Positions 18,834 to 28,116 of a stretch of 64,000 nt of DNA are shown piece by piece. Source of the DNA: Paenalcaligenes sp052103955 (GTDB lineage: Bacteria; Pseudomonadota; Gammaproteobacteria; Burkholderiales; Burkholderiaceae_B). Positions within the stretch are counted from its first letter, which is position 1; each line of letters begins with the position of its first letter. The stretch is taken from assembly GCA_052103955.1 (NCBI GenBank), contig JBQELO010000009.1, positions 62,001-126,000 of the forward strand, read 5' to 3'. Position numbers and translations under genes: made by a program. Under the pieces are notes generated by a model. That model was not told where the DNA came from. It was given only the letters and a program-made list of their open reading frames with translations, and did not search any database.

Positions 18834-19559
18834 TTATGCACGCTCTACCGCTGCACGTTGTGCACGGTGTAACTGTTGAATACCTGCTTGAGCGCTGTCT
18901 ATCAACGCATTTAATTCTTGACGACTAAACGTGTTGCCTTCGGCTGTGCCTTGAATCTCTACCAGTTGATCCGCATCAGTCATAACCACGTTCACATCAG
19001 CGTCACAGCCAGAGTCTTCTTCGTAGTCTAGGTCCAGCAACAAACTGCTGCCCAACTTACCTACGGACACAGCTGCCACTTGACCTGTTAGCGCTTGCTC
19101 TAAGCCCGCACGTTTTAATGCAATCGCCAACGCTACCCACGCACCGGTAATACTGGCGCAACGTGTGCCGCCATCGGCTTGCAGCACATCGCAATCCAAA
19201 TGCACCGAGCGCTCGCCCAAAGCTTTCAGATCCACCACTGCGCGCAAACTACGGCCAATTAAACGTTGTATTTCTTGCGTACGGCCGCTTTGTTTTCCTC
19301 GCGCCGCTTCTCTATCCATGCGAGTATGGGTAGAACGTGGCAGCATGCCATATTCAGCTGTTACCCAACCCTGTTCTTTGCCTTTCAAAAAACCGGGCAC
19401 TTTGTCTACTAAACTGGCCGTACACAACACATGCGTATCGCCGGCTTTAATCAGTACCGAGCCCTCAGCGTGTTTGCTGAAATTCACTTCAAACTCTATG
19501 CTGCGCAATGCATCATGCGCCCGCGCGGCATGACGTTCGTAATTCTGCAAACCTGACAA
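18834..19559 (-). CDS. rph: Ribonuclease PH
   Basis: 241 residues; phosphorolytic 3'-exonuclease that trims tRNA precursors. GSVLIKAGDTHVLCTAS, LPRSTHTRMDREAARGKQSGRTQEIQRLIGR (in pieces), LDCDVLQADGGTRCASI and the C-terminal EIQGTAEG are RNase PH signatures. The start is read as TTG at 19559 because AGGAG lies seven bases upstream and no ATG fits. It is followed by rdgB and hemW and is divergent from yicC. Confidence 0.95.
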   Translation of the reverse strand: MSGLQNYERHAARAHDALRSIEFEVNFSKHAEGSVLIKAGDTHVLCTASLVDKVPGFLKGKEQGWVTAEYGMLPRSTHTRMDREAARGKQSGRTQEIQRLIGRSLRAVVDLKALGERSVHLDCDVLQADGGTRCASITGAWVALAIALKRAGLEQALTGQVAAVSVGKLGSSLLLDLDYEEDSGCDADVNVVMTDADQLVEIQGTAEGNTFSRQELNALIDSAQAGIQQLHRAQRAAVERA

Positions 19560-19655
19560 CGTGATTCTCCTACTGATTTAGGCGACTTCGCCCGAAGACG
19601 CTATTAGAACAGGCTACAATACCTTAATTCAAGCTCACACACGGTACCTTATTCT

Positions 19656-20579
19656 ATGATCAGCAGTATGACCGCTTTTGGCAGCGCGCGCGCCGAGTCG
19701 GAACTAGGCAGTATCACCATTGATCTGCGCAGCGTCAACAACCGCTACCTAGACCTGAATCTTCGTATTCCTGAAGAATTACGCTTTCTGGAATCACAGG
19801 TACGTGAGCGCCTAAATGAATCCCTGCAGCGCGGAAAGATTGAGCTACGCCTGTCTTTCCAAAAAAACCTACTCATACAAAAAAGCCGCCTAGACCCAGC
19901 CTACTTAGAAAAGCTGGCCGCTGAATTGGCACTGGCTCGCCGCTTCATCCCTGACACCCCTGCCCCCAAACTGCAAGAGTTAATGCAGTCACAGCAGCAA
20001 GAACAAACTCAAGAAAAAGCAGAACAGTGGCAAGCGACTTGTTTAGAGGCCTTGGGGCAAGCCCTGCAAGACTTCCAGGCAGCGCGTTTGCGTGAAGGCG
20101 AACGCTTGGCCAAAGACATGCTGAGCATTTCGGAAGACATCCAGCGTATTGTTGAAGAGGTAGAACAGCACATTCCACAAATGCTGCAAGACCAACAAAA
20201 CAAAATCAGCGAGCGCCTACGAGAAAGCATCAGTGCAGCCCACCCAGAAGGCTTTAGCCATATTTCTGGTGAAGAGCTGTCGGCCCGTATTGCTCAAGAA
20301 GCTTCATTGTTTTCGTTGCGCGCCGATGTGGCAGAAGAACTCACCAGACTGCGTTCTCACCTAAAAGAGCTGCAACACATTCTGCAAGGCAAAGACAGTG
20401 GCAACAAACGTCAGCGTAAAGGCAGTAGCGGTAAGCGCTTGGACTTCCTGTTCCAAGAAATGAACCGTGAAGCCAATACACTGGGCTCTAAAGCCGGTGC
20501 GTTGAGCGTGACGGAAGCGGCTATTGATTTGAAGCTGCTTATTGAGCAGATGCGTGAGCAGGCGCAGAATATTGAATGA
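19656..20579 (+). CDS. yicC: YicC family endoribonuclease
   Basis: 307 residues. MISSMTAFGSARAE and LRSVNNRYLDLNLRIPEELR are the YicC N-terminal signature; the C-terminus has GKRLDFLFQEMNREANTLGSKAG (in pieces), also characteristic. YicC proteins are endoribonucleases, reported to act on small RNAs. In relatives gmk and rpoZ usually follow; here an integrase follows, and the last bases of the gene form the left copy of an 18-bp repeat, so the 3' end is the attachment site. Confidence 0.95.
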   Translation: MISSMTAFGSARAESELGSITIDLRSVNNRYLDLNLRIPEELRFLESQVRERLNESLQRGKIELRLSFQKNLLIQKSRLDPAYLEKLAAELALARRFIPDTPAPKLQELMQSQQQEQTQEKAEQWQATCLEALGQALQDFQAARLREGERLAKDMLSISEDIQRIVEEVEQHIPQMLQDQQNKISERLRESISAAHPEGFSHISGEELSARIAQEASLFSLRADVAEELTRLRSHLKELQHILQGKDSGNKRQRKGSSGKRLDFLFQEMNREANTLGSKAGALSVTEAAIDLKLLIEQMREQAQNIE

Positions 20580-20580
20580 C
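20563..20580 (+). repeat. Attachment-site repeat, copy 1 (end of yicC)
   Basis: CGCAGAATATTGAATGAC occurs here across the yicC stop codon and again, identical, at 45424-45441; four further bases after one mismatch also agree. Integrase genes stand about 150-180 nt to the right of each copy. This is the expected layout of a core attachment site kept intact by insertion at a gene's 3' end. Confidence 0.85.
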
Positions 20581-20686
20581 CTCAACAGACATCAACCAAG
20601 CTCAATTATCTCAATAAATTCAACACCTTAAACAAAACATTACTCCATACAACTCTACCGACACTTACCCATATCAATAAATAAAC

Positions 20687-20708
20687 GGTGAGTACAATGG
20701 TGAGTACA
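20687..20708 (+). repeat. Tandem 10-bp repeats before integrase 1
   Basis: GGTGAGTACA occurs at 20687-20696 and 20699-20708, a 12-bp period, ending about 17 nt before the integrase start. Similar spaced repeats precede the second integrase. They could be arm-type integrase sites or an autoregulatory operator; neither role can be proven from sequence. Confidence 0.6.
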
Positions 20709-20725
20709 TTTGGAGTAAGGTTTCT

Positions 20726-21934
20726 ATGTCAGCACTTACAAGCAAGGAAGTTAGCGCAAAGCTCAGGGGCAACCCTGGGCACTTCGCCGATGGCAATGGT
20801 CTTTACCTTGTAGTACCTAGCAGAGGGCGCGCCTATTGGGCGCTACGCTTCACCTCTAACGGGAAGCGTAAGCAAATGACGCTAGGCAAAGTGGATGACC
20901 TATCTCTTGCTGATGCTCGAACAGAGGCTGCACTAAAGATGAAGCAGCACCGCGAAGGCCTTGATCCCCTTATAGAGAAAAAAAGAGCCGTATACGGCTC
21001 AATGGATACCGTAGATGCTCTTTTTTCTGACTGGCATGAAGGCAACATAAAACGCCTTAAACATCATCACACCCCCTTTCGGGTGTACACCAAAGACATC
21101 GCCCCCGTGATCGGTCAAATGCAACCGATAACAGTCACAGGGCGAGACATTAGGCAAATTCTGCGAAACATTGCAGCAAGCGATAGACCCACGATTGCTA
21201 ACGATGCCCTGCTCTACTGCAAGCAACTGTTTAATCATGCCATCAAGTTGGACCTCATCACCCACAACCCAGCTAGTGCATTTGATGTAGCGGATGCCGG
21301 GGGCGTAGAAAACAGCAGAGACAGAGCCCTAACACTAGAAGAGCTCTCTTTTGTGTTTAAAAAGTTCAGAGAAGAGATAGACAGCTTCACACGTGACAAC
21401 TACTTAGCTTGCGCCCTTTTGGTGCTACTAGGAGTACGCAAAGGCGAGTTAACCGAAGCACCATGGAGCGAATTCGATCTAGAAGCAAAAATTTGGTACC
21501 TGCCTAGCGTACGTAGTAAGTCTGGTGTCGCTATTGATATCCCCTTACCGGACTTAGCCCTTGAGTGGCTACAGGAACTCAAGGTTCGTGCCTTTGGATC
21601 TCCTTATGTGTTCCCCAACAGAAGACCAAGCAAAGTGCCCCACATGGGCAAAGACACCCTAAACCGGGCAATAGCTAAACTGTTTGGTAGAGAGCCTGGT
21701 AAAGCGGTACAACCTAAAAACAAGATGGGAGATCTTGAGTACTTCACTGTGCACGACTTACGGCGTACTTGCAGGAGCTTATTGGCCGCGATAGGTGTTC
21801 CTAGCCATGCGGCTGAGCGATGCCTGAACCATAAGCTTAAGGGCGTAGAGGGGATTTATAACCGGCATGATTATTTTGATGAAAGACGAGAAGCGCTGCT
21901 CCTTTTGGCTGGAAAACTTAAACGAATTGTATAA
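20726..21934 (+). CDS. Tyrosine site-specific integrase of island 1 (P4-like)
   Basis: 402 residues. An N-terminal arm-binding DUF4102-type region (GLYLVVPSRGRAYWALRF, then TLGKVDDLSLADARTEA) is followed by the core-binding domain and the catalytic domain. Catalytic residues visible are the arginine in LLGVRKGELTEA, HDLRRT, CLNHKLKG and the nucleophile tyrosine in IYNRHDY (Tyr378 by my count). GGAG lies upstream of the ATG. It stands directly after the yicC attachment site and reads into the island. The paralogue at 45617-46825 differs at about 43 of 402 positions. Confidence 0.96.
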   Translation: MSALTSKEVSAKLRGNPGHFADGNGLYLVVPSRGRAYWALRFTSNGKRKQMTLGKVDDLSLADARTEAALKMKQHREGLDPLIEKKRAVYGSMDTVDALFSDWHEGNIKRLKHHHTPFRVYTKDIAPVIGQMQPITVTGRDIRQILRNIAASDRPTIANDALLYCKQLFNHAIKLDLITHNPASAFDVADAGGVENSRDRALTLEELSFVFKKFREEIDSFTRDNYLACALLVLLGVRKGELTEAPWSEFDLEAKIWYLPSVRSKSGVAIDIPLPDLALEWLQELKVRAFGSPYVFPNRRPSKVPHMGKDTLNRAIAKLFGREPGKAVQPKNKMGDLEYFTVHDLRRTCRSLLAAIGVPSHAAERCLNHKLKGVEGIYNRHDYFDERREALLLLAGKLKRIV

Positions 21935-22090
21935 ACGTACTGCTTCTAATAGTTCAGCCCTCTAGGACTGGACTGCCTAGCAAACCCTAGCCGATTCACC
22001 CAAACCTTTTTGGTTAACCTTTCGCTGCTATGCCATCTGCCTTTTTTATGCTCTGAGAGGCTAAGCAGTTCACTGCGCCCTGAAACTATA

Positions 22091-22119
22091 ACCAACGCCT
22101 CGTTTCACGAAGCGTTGGT
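22091..22119. terminator. Possible bidirectional terminator hairpin
   Basis: A 13-bp stem (ACCAACGCCTCGT / ACGAAGCGTTGGT, one G:U-type mismatch) closes a three-base loop between the convergent integrase and RraA-like genes. The T-runs on both sides are poor, so termination efficiency is uncertain. Confidence 0.5.
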
Positions 22120-22163
22120 CTACATCGCTCACACTTAAGTAAACTGGCTACAACAGGTAGCGA

Positions 22164-22835
22164 TTAACTCGGAAAGTTAAGCACCCCAGCCTCTGGAATA
22201 TCAAACATCTCGCAAATCCCTTTGCCCATCGCAATTTGTTTAAACCACTGCTCTTCTTTTTTCAAATGCTCCAAGGCCAGTTTTAATACAGATTCACTCC
22301 ACGCTAAAGGCACCACAACCACGCCATCGTCATCACCCAATACCAGGTCGCCCTGACTCACTGGCACATCCCCTACCGCTATAGTGCCGCCATAGGTTCC
22401 CCCAAACTGCAGATGTGGCCCCCTTGGCGTAACAGCACGACAAAAACACGGCACGCTCGAAGCATGAATGTCCGCCACGTCGCGGATTGCACCATCTATC
22501 ACTAAGCCACCAATCTGTTTATACTCAGCAGCGGCGTGCCCCAGCCCCCCCCAGATAGCAACATTTTTAGCCCCACCAGCAGAAACCACTAATACTTCCC
22601 CTGGTCGGGATTCCTCTAAGGCGGCATGAATCACTCCGCCATCACCAACCATCGCCACCACAGTACGAGCTTGGCCACAAATACGGCTACCAAACTTAAT
22701 ACTCTTAATATCAGCATGAACCGCCTGAGTACGATTCATGCAATCACTTGCTACCGTCGTAGGTACCGTACGCCATAACTGCATTTCTTCGTCGTCTATT
22801 ACTCGGAAATCATTTTTAATTTTTTGATATGCCAC
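22164..22835 (-). CDS. RraA / HMG-aldolase family protein
   Basis: 223 residues. TTVASDCMNR, GDGGVIHAALEESRPGEVLVV and GGLVIDGAIRDVADI (the G-x(20)-R-D metal/substrate motif of class II pyruvate aldolases of the RraA fold), then GDLVLGDDDGVVVVP, place it in the RraA-like superfamily. Members near catabolic genes are usually 4-hydroxy-4-methyl-2-oxoglutarate/oxaloacetate aldolases or decarboxylases rather than RNase E inhibitors. It follows a D-2-hydroxyacid dehydrogenase by 11 nt and an amino-acid ABC transporter, so an oxo-acid cleavage step is plausible. Confidence 0.82.
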   Translation of the reverse strand: MAYQKIKNDFRVIDDEEMQLWRTVPTTVASDCMNRTQAVHADIKSIKFGSRICGQARTVVAMVGDGGVIHAALEESRPGEVLVVSAGGAKNVAIWGGLGHAAAEYKQIGGLVIDGAIRDVADIHASSVPCFCRAVTPRGPHLQFGGTYGGTIAVGDVPVSQGDLVLGDDDGVVVVPLAWSESVLKLALEHLKKEEQWFKQIAMGKGICEMFDIPEAGVLNFPS

Positions 22836-22846
22836 AACCTGCTCCT

Positions 22847-23866
22847 TTAGCCTTGTTTACACCACTGAGGATTAACGTTATTACGCAGTTCCCCGTCCTC
22901 TAACCATGCTTTCAAGATCTGTGCAGAGAATGTACGCATATCTTGATAACCAGCCTCTGAATAAAATGCAGCGTGCGGAGTCACAATCAATCGCTCTTTG
23001 ATCCAAGCCTCTTGGTTGGCCCAAGCCTGTAACAGACGGTCTGGGTCAACAGGCGGTTCTTGTGGAATCACATCCACACCCGCAGCAGCCAGATGATTGC
23101 TATGCAAAGCGTCATACAAAGCATCAAAATCAATGAGCCCACCACGTGCAATATTGAGTAAGATCGCGCCCTGCTTCATTGCCGCAAAAGCGCTCTTATC
23201 CATGATATTTTTAGTTTCTGCATTCAGTGGGGTATGCAAACTCACAATGTCAGACCGCTGCAAAAGCTCCTCTAGGGTCCTAACTCGCTCAAAGCCTAGT
23301 GCTAAATCCACACCCTCAGACAAGTAAGGGTCAAAGAAAACCACCTTCATATCAAATGCTGCCGCCCGTCTCGCTACCGCAGTGCCTATACGCCCTAAGC
23401 CTACCGCGCCAAACGTGGCACCTCGAATACGTCGTACAACTGGGGCTCCTTCTGCAACAAAGCCTTCCACTAAATTGTCACGCAGACGCTGCTGATAGCC
23501 CCCTACACCCCGCACCAAGGACAGCAGTAGTGCCAACGCGTGATCTGCAACTTCGGTAGTTCCATAATTCGGCACATTAGAAACTGGGATTCCTTTTTTC
23601 GCGCACGCCTCTACATCTACGTTGTCAAACCCTACCCCTACTCTCACGATGAGCTTGCACTTATCCAGCTTTTCGACCACATCAGCAGTAATTTTCATGC
23701 GATGCCAAATCAAAACTGCTTCACAATTTCTCCATTCTTCCTCGGGAATTAACTGGTTATCAATTTCATGAAAAACCTTGAACTCTATCCCTGGTCCTGC
23801 CGTTTCCTTTTCTATGCTTAAGTCATCAAAATGCACATCGGGCACTAATACAGTAGTTTTTTTCAT
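22847..23866 (-). CDS. D-2-hydroxyacid dehydrogenase family oxidoreductase
   Basis: About 339 residues; NAD(P)H-linked interconversion of a 2-oxo acid and a D-2-hydroxyacid. NAD-binding motif GLGRIGTAVARRA, catalytic arginine in NIARGGLIDFDAL, glutamate in DVIPQEPP and histidine in TPHAAFYSE are all present. The overall pattern resembles the C-terminal-binding-protein/phosphoglycerate dehydrogenase branch; true substrate unknown. I use the ATG at 23866 (MKKTTVLVPDV); an ATG 12 nt upstream is the alternative. It lies between the ABC ATPase and the RraA-like gene in one operon. Confidence 0.88.
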   Translation of the reverse strand: MKKTTVLVPDVHFDDLSIEKETAGPGIEFKVFHEIDNQLIPEEEWRNCEAVLIWHRMKITADVVEKLDKCKLIVRVGVGFDNVDVEACAKKGIPVSNVPNYGTTEVADHALALLLSLVRGVGGYQQRLRDNLVEGFVAEGAPVVRRIRGATFGAVGLGRIGTAVARRAAAFDMKVVFFDPYLSEGVDLALGFERVRTLEELLQRSDIVSLHTPLNAETKNIMDKSAFAAMKQGAILLNIARGGLIDFDALYDALHSNHLAAAGVDVIPQEPPVDPDRLLQAWANQEAWIKERLIVTPHAAFYSEAGYQDMRTFSAQILKAWLEDGELRNNVNPQWCKQG

Positions 23867-23894
23867 CCTCAACCTCATCCACAGTAAGTAATAC

Positions 23895-24647
23895 TTAAAG
23901 AACTTTTTCCAGAAAGTCCTGAAGTCGTGCCGCTTTAGGCCTAGAGAACAACTCGGCAGGAGCCCCCTCTTCTACAATGACTCCGCCATCCGTGAAATAC
24001 ACTTTGCTCGCCACTTCTCTCGCAAACCCCATTTCATGCGTAACCAAGACGCAGGTCATTCCTTCTTCTGCCAAGTCACCAATAACAGACAGCACTTCAC
24101 GCACCATCTCTGGGTCCAATGCCGCAGTTACCTCATCAAAAAGGATAATTTCCGGCTGCATAGCTAAGGCTCTCGCAATGGCTATACGTTGCTGTTGCCC
24201 ACCAGAAAGCTGTGCTGGGTAGGCATCCCCCTTACCCTGCATATGCACTTTTTCTAATAGTTGATAGGCCCGCTGTGTCACAGTTTCTTTGTTCTGCTTG
24301 AGTACTTGTATGGGTGCCATCGTGATGTTCTCAAGCACAGTACGATGCGGAAACAGGTTGTACTGCTGAAACACCATCGCCACTTTTTGGCGTAGTTGGA
24401 CTAGCTCAGCTTCACTTTGCAAATCCGTCACTGAAAACCCGCCTACTTTGATCTCTCCTTGATCCGCAGGGACCAAGCCATTCATGCAACGCAAAAGTGT
24501 TGATTTTCCAGAACCTGATGGCCCGATAATGCACGCCACTTCCCCTTTGCCTACACTCATGGAAACGCCATTTAAAACCTTGATGTTTCCAAACTGTTTG
24601 TGCACATTTTTAATGTCTATAATTGGTCGTGAAGATGCACTACTCAT
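23895..24647 (-). CDS. Polar amino-acid ABC transporter ATP-binding protein (GlnQ-like)
   Basis: 250 residues. Walker A IIGPSGSGKSTLLRC, Q-loop MVFQQYNLFPHRTVLENI, signature LSGGQQQRIAIARALAMQP, Walker B IILFDEVTAALDPEMV and VTHEMGFAREVASKV. VFQQYNLFPH and EMGFAREV mark the PAAT (GlnQ/HisP) family. Its start overlaps the upstream permease stop by 4 nt. Together with two permeases and a binding protein it forms a complete importer of an amino acid or related compound. Confidence 0.95.
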   Translation of the reverse strand: MSSASSRPIIDIKNVHKQFGNIKVLNGVSMSVGKGEVACIIGPSGSGKSTLLRCMNGLVPADQGEIKVGGFSVTDLQSEAELVQLRQKVAMVFQQYNLFPHRTVLENITMAPIQVLKQNKETVTQRAYQLLEKVHMQGKGDAYPAQLSGGQQQRIAIARALAMQPEIILFDEVTAALDPEMVREVLSVIGDLAEEGMTCVLVTHEMGFAREVASKVYFTDGGVIVEEGAPAELFSRPKAARLQDFLEKVL

Positions 24648-25447
24648 GCCAGAGACTCCCTTATCCTATGCTCACACCAACGACTTAACGTAGCGATTGG
24701 AAAACAATACAAAAAGAACCAGAACAACACGTACAAATACAATGCCGTCGCAAGATAATCGCCATCTGCTGCGGTAATCAGCTTCACGACAGCCAGCACA
24801 TCGTTGGTTCCCGTTACTACCATTAAGCTGCTACCTATAAAGAGCATGGCATAGAGGTTCATGACATTCGGAATCATCCGTGGAATAGCCTGAGGGATGA
24901 TTACGTAACGTAAAACTTGAAGAGGCTTGTATCCTAATGCCCTAGCAGACTCCCACTGCCCTGTATGTATGGTTTCTATGGAGCCACGTAATACCTCGGC
25001 CATATTGGCCATTACAGGCAAGGACAAACCTAGAACTGCTTTCACAAACGGAGAAAAGGTGAAGGTGGTGTTTCCTATCGTGATATAAAACGGCAATAAG
25101 TAAAGCATCGCGTATAGCAACACTAGCCACGGCGAATTACGGAAAACGTTCATCACAATAGTCGCGACACTGCGCACTATCACATTGCTAGAAATCATTG
25201 CGATCCCAAGCACAACACCAGCAACAATCGCTATAAACATAGCCACAATGCTGACAGCGATATTCGTCAAAAATCCCCCAGTATCTGCAGCCGATCCTAG
25301 TAATAGGCGTGGACTATAGTGAAACAATGCCTTCATGATGCTGACTGTGCGCTCTTCATAAACAACAAAAACAGCAAGAAACAGCACCGCCCCCACTCCT
25401 AAGACCCCACTTAGGAAAATCCAAATATATTGACTGTTATTCTTCAT
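24644..25447 (-). CDS. Amino-acid ABC transporter permease (PAAT family, second)
   Basis: 267 residues. An N-terminal anchor helix is followed by the PAAT permease domain: VMNVFRNSPWLVLLYAMLY, then MANMAEVLRGSIETIHTGQWESARALG and QVLRYVIIPQAIPRMIPN, the EAA-loop region. It overlaps its neighbours on both sides by 4 nt, indicating a tightly coupled operon with two different permeases, the usual heterodimer of glutamate/aspartate-type importers. Confidence 0.93.
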   Translation of the reverse strand: MKNNSQYIWIFLSGVLGVGAVLFLAVFVVYEERTVSIMKALFHYSPRLLLGSAADTGGFLTNIAVSIVAMFIAIVAGVVLGIAMISSNVIVRSVATIVMNVFRNSPWLVLLYAMLYLLPFYITIGNTTFTFSPFVKAVLGLSLPVMANMAEVLRGSIETIHTGQWESARALGYKPLQVLRYVIIPQAIPRMIPNVMNLYAMLFIGSSLMVVTGTNDVLAVVKLITAADGDYLATALYLYVLFWFFLYCFPIATLSRWCEHRIRESLA

Positions 25448-26151
25448 TTTCCGTACCCATACATACGAAAACGCTTCTCAAGCAAATGGGCGCCGAATAC
25501 CGTCAATGAAACAATACCGAGATACAAGGCAAGCACTACAACCATGACCTCAAAGTTCATGAAGGTTTCCAGTGATATTTGATTGGCATAAAACATAATG
25601 TCTCCTACAGCCACGAGCGAAGCTTGCGACGATGTTTTCACCAAACTCACCATATTGTTTGTCATGTGTGGCGCACATAACCGCATCCCTATAGGTAGCT
25701 CTACTTGAGTGAATATCTGCGTCCGCTTATAGCCCAGACTTACTGCGGCCTCTATAGTGGTACGCGGCACAGCCTCAAGACCTGAACGTATGATTTCAAT
25801 CGCTAGGGCCCCGTTATAGAGCGCCAAAGAGATCACCACACACACAAAACCATTAAACAGAGGGACGCCTGGACTGGTGCTAGTTGCTCCAATCGTCAAC
25901 CCAAGCTCTGGCAAGGTGAAATACAAAATAAACAGCTGAACTAAAGGAGGAGTATTGCGAAACAACTCCACTAAAATCGTGGTTATGCTGTAAAGAAGGG
26001 GCACCCTATAACGCAGGATAAATGCCCCCACTACACCAATAACTAGCATGAAGAAAATTCCCCATGCAGAGAGGCTCAAGGTCGTTAGAATTCCACGCCA
26101 TAACCACTGCAGATACAAAGGATCCGCAAACCAGCCAAAGGATAAACTCAT
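25444..26151 (-). CDS. Amino-acid ABC transporter permease (PAAT family, first)
   Basis: 235 residues. LVELFRNTPPLVQLFILYF, YNGALAIEIIRSGLEAVPRTTIEAAVSLG and IFTQVELPIGMRLCAPHMTNNMVSLVKTSS (in pieces) are the standard PAAT permease blocks. It lies 62 nt after the binding-protein gene and overlaps the second permease by 4 nt. The two permeases differ in sequence and so probably pair. Confidence 0.93.
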   Translation of the reverse strand: MSLSFGWFADPLYLQWLWRGILTTLSLSAWGIFFMLVIGVVGAFILRYRVPLLYSITTILVELFRNTPPLVQLFILYFTLPELGLTIGATSTSPGVPLFNGFVCVVISLALYNGALAIEIIRSGLEAVPRTTIEAAVSLGYKRTQIFTQVELPIGMRLCAPHMTNNMVSLVKTSSQASLVAVGDIMFYANQISLETFMNFEVMVVVLALYLGIVSLTVFGAHLLEKRFRMYGYGK

Positions 26152-26213
26152 TGGAATAGCCTAGAAGTTACTTACTCAACAAAATGCCTTGTAACGGTAT
26201 GGACTAGGCCAAA

Positions 26214-27038
26214 CTACTCACGCCCAGCACGTTTAAGCACATGCTCCGTCTGTCCCATGTTGTAAGTAATTTCAGCATCCGCTAATACCCCCTCAGCCTC
26301 TGCCGCCCTGATGCCAGCATTTACCTGTTCAAGAAAGCGCGTTTCATTTTTCCGCACTCCTCCGGCAATGGGTATATATTCAAGCGTTGGCAAAGCGATC
26401 TTGTATTTATCTTTCCAGCCATCCTCTGTGACTTTCTGCTGCATAATCGGCCCATCAAAACCTATAGCCTCACAGCGCCCAGCTTCAAAAGACTTATAAA
26501 TTTCAGGCGTACCGGTATAGAGCAGCATCTCTGCGCCATAAGTTTGCTCAAGGATACGGTTGTATAAATTTCCTTGGCTACCACACACCTTGCGCCCTTT
26601 AAGGTCCTCCCAAGCGCTAATAGGCGTATTTTGTGGCGTCACTAGCACCAACCCCGCCATCATGTAAAACTCATCGGTAAAGTCAATTACCCTAGCGCGC
26701 CCCTCATTAACCCCTAGCGTCGCTAAAATCAAATCTATACGACCTGCATTCAGCAACTCTATTCTGTTTGACGCTACTACTGGCACCAACTCAACGGCCT
26801 CCTCGCTGCCAAACATGTGTTTGGCAATTCCCTTGGCCAAGTCGATCTCAAACCCTTTTAGCTCACCATCGCTATCTAACCAGCCAAATGGTTTGTAATC
26901 ATTCTTTATGCCAACAATTAACTTACCCCGCTTCGTCACCACATCAAGCTGATCCGCATGAGCCACCATCCCCCAGCTCATGCCAACCATCACTGCGGCT
27001 GCTAAACCTGTTTTCATGACTGTTCTACGTATCTTCAT
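26214..27038 (-). CDS. Amino-acid ABC transporter substrate-binding protein (family 3)
   Basis: 274-residue periplasmic protein. The signal peptide runs to about MVAHA, then VVTKRGKLIVGIKNDYKPFG, GELKGFEIDLAKGIAKHM, NRIELLNAGRIDLILATLG and RARVIDFTDEFY, the solute-binding family 3 pattern. The closest familiar types are glutamate/aspartate binders; the ligand is not established. I place the start at the ATG at 27038 because GGAG lies seven bases upstream; a longer form from 27053 is less likely. It is first gene of the operon, opposite a LysR regulator. Confidence 0.92.
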   Translation of the reverse strand: MKIRRTVMKTGLAAAVMVGMSWGMVAHADQLDVVTKRGKLIVGIKNDYKPFGWLDSDGELKGFEIDLAKGIAKHMFGSEEAVELVPVVASNRIELLNAGRIDLILATLGVNEGRARVIDFTDEFYMMAGLVLVTPQNTPISAWEDLKGRKVCGSQGNLYNRILEQTYGAEMLLYTGTPEIYKSFEAGRCEAIGFDGPIMQQKVTEDGWKDKYKIALPTLEYIPIAGGVRKNETRFLEQVNAGIRAAEAEGVLADAEITYNMGQTEHVLKRAGRE

Positions 27039-27148
27039 GAGTTGTCTCCGCATTTTTTAATTTATAGTGATTTCATTATTACCAACTAACTTCATGAGTA
27101 CAATTGATATTATCGAAGGATTGGATTCCAAAAGGTTATGGAGAAATC

Positions 27149-28072
27149 ATGTGGCAACTTAGACAGTTGGAAGCGTTTCATGCAGTAATGACCACGGGAA
27201 GCATGACTCGAGCAGCACAAGGGCTTCACGTCACCCAGCCTGCAGTTAGCAAGCTAATATCGATGCTGGAGGAGGCCTGTGGGTTTAAGCTATTTGTACG
27301 CAATGGTAATCAGCTCAGTGCTACCGAAGAAGCAAGACTCTTACACGCAGAAGTCTCCAGAGCCTTAATTGGCACTCAGGATATACAGCGCAAAGCACAA
27401 GAAATCAAAGACAAACGTGTAGGTACTTTGCGTTTAGCAGCCTTTCCGGCTCTCGCCACTCGCACCCTACCCACCATCGTTTCAGGCTTTTGTCAGAACC
27501 GCCCTGGAATTAGAGTGTTGCTCACAGGACGTAGCTCCATGTTTATGGTTGACTGGCTAACAGCTCATCGTGTGGATCTCGCCATTAGCGTACTAAAAGT
27601 GGATGAGTCGGCATTCCATAACAAGCGTTTATTACGCATGGAAGCCCTGTGTATCATGCCTAAAGGGCACCCACTGGAAAAATTTGATGTCATTACTCCT
27701 AGCTTAATTAGCCAGTATGACTTTATTGCCTTAAGCAATGAAGATAAGTCTCAGCTCTTGGTGGACCAATTCTTTGCTGCAGAAGACGTCAGTCCTAAGA
27801 TACGTATCAACACACAACTATCGGAGTCAGCCTGCCAATTAGTGGCTGACGGGATGGGCATTGCTTTGGTGGATCCATTGAGCACCCTAGGTTTTAGATC
27901 CGAGAACATTGTTACGCGTCCTATTAGTCCACGCTTTTACTTTGACATTTGGTTACTCACCTCAACAGCTAGACCAGCCTCTATGATCACACAGGAGTTC
28001 ATGGCGTTTTTCTCTACTGAACTCATCAAGCTACTAGAAAAAAACAATTTCAGTTTTCAATTGGCAGAGTAG
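27149..28072 (+). CDS. LysR-type transcriptional regulator of the ABC/dehydrogenase operon
   Basis: 307 residues with a LysR helix-turn-helix (MWQLRQLEAFHAVMTTGSMT, then GLHVTQPAVSKLISMLE) and a periplasmic-binding-like effector domain. I start at the ATG at 27149, preceded by GGAG five bases upstream. It is divergent from the amino-acid ABC operon with about 110 nt between starts, the standard LysR arrangement, so it probably controls that operon in response to the imported compound. Confidence 0.9.
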   Translation: MWQLRQLEAFHAVMTTGSMTRAAQGLHVTQPAVSKLISMLEEACGFKLFVRNGNQLSATEEARLLHAEVSRALIGTQDIQRKAQEIKDKRVGTLRLAAFPALATRTLPTIVSGFCQNRPGIRVLLTGRSSMFMVDWLTAHRVDLAISVLKVDESAFHNKRLLRMEALCIMPKGHPLEKFDVITPSLISQYDFIALSNEDKSQLLVDQFFAAEDVSPKIRINTQLSESACQLVADGMGIALVDPLSTLGFRSENIVTRPISPRFYFDIWLLTSTARPASMITQEFMAFFSTELIKLLEKNNFSFQLAE

Positions 28073-28116
28073 TCAGAACGCTATACGTTTGAGCCACCTT
28101 GAAGCTCCCCGGGATT

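Noticed and set aside
22164..22835. True RNase E inhibitor RraA
   Set aside because: Longer than RraA and located in a transport/dehydrogenase operon; an aldolase-type member of the superfamily fits better.
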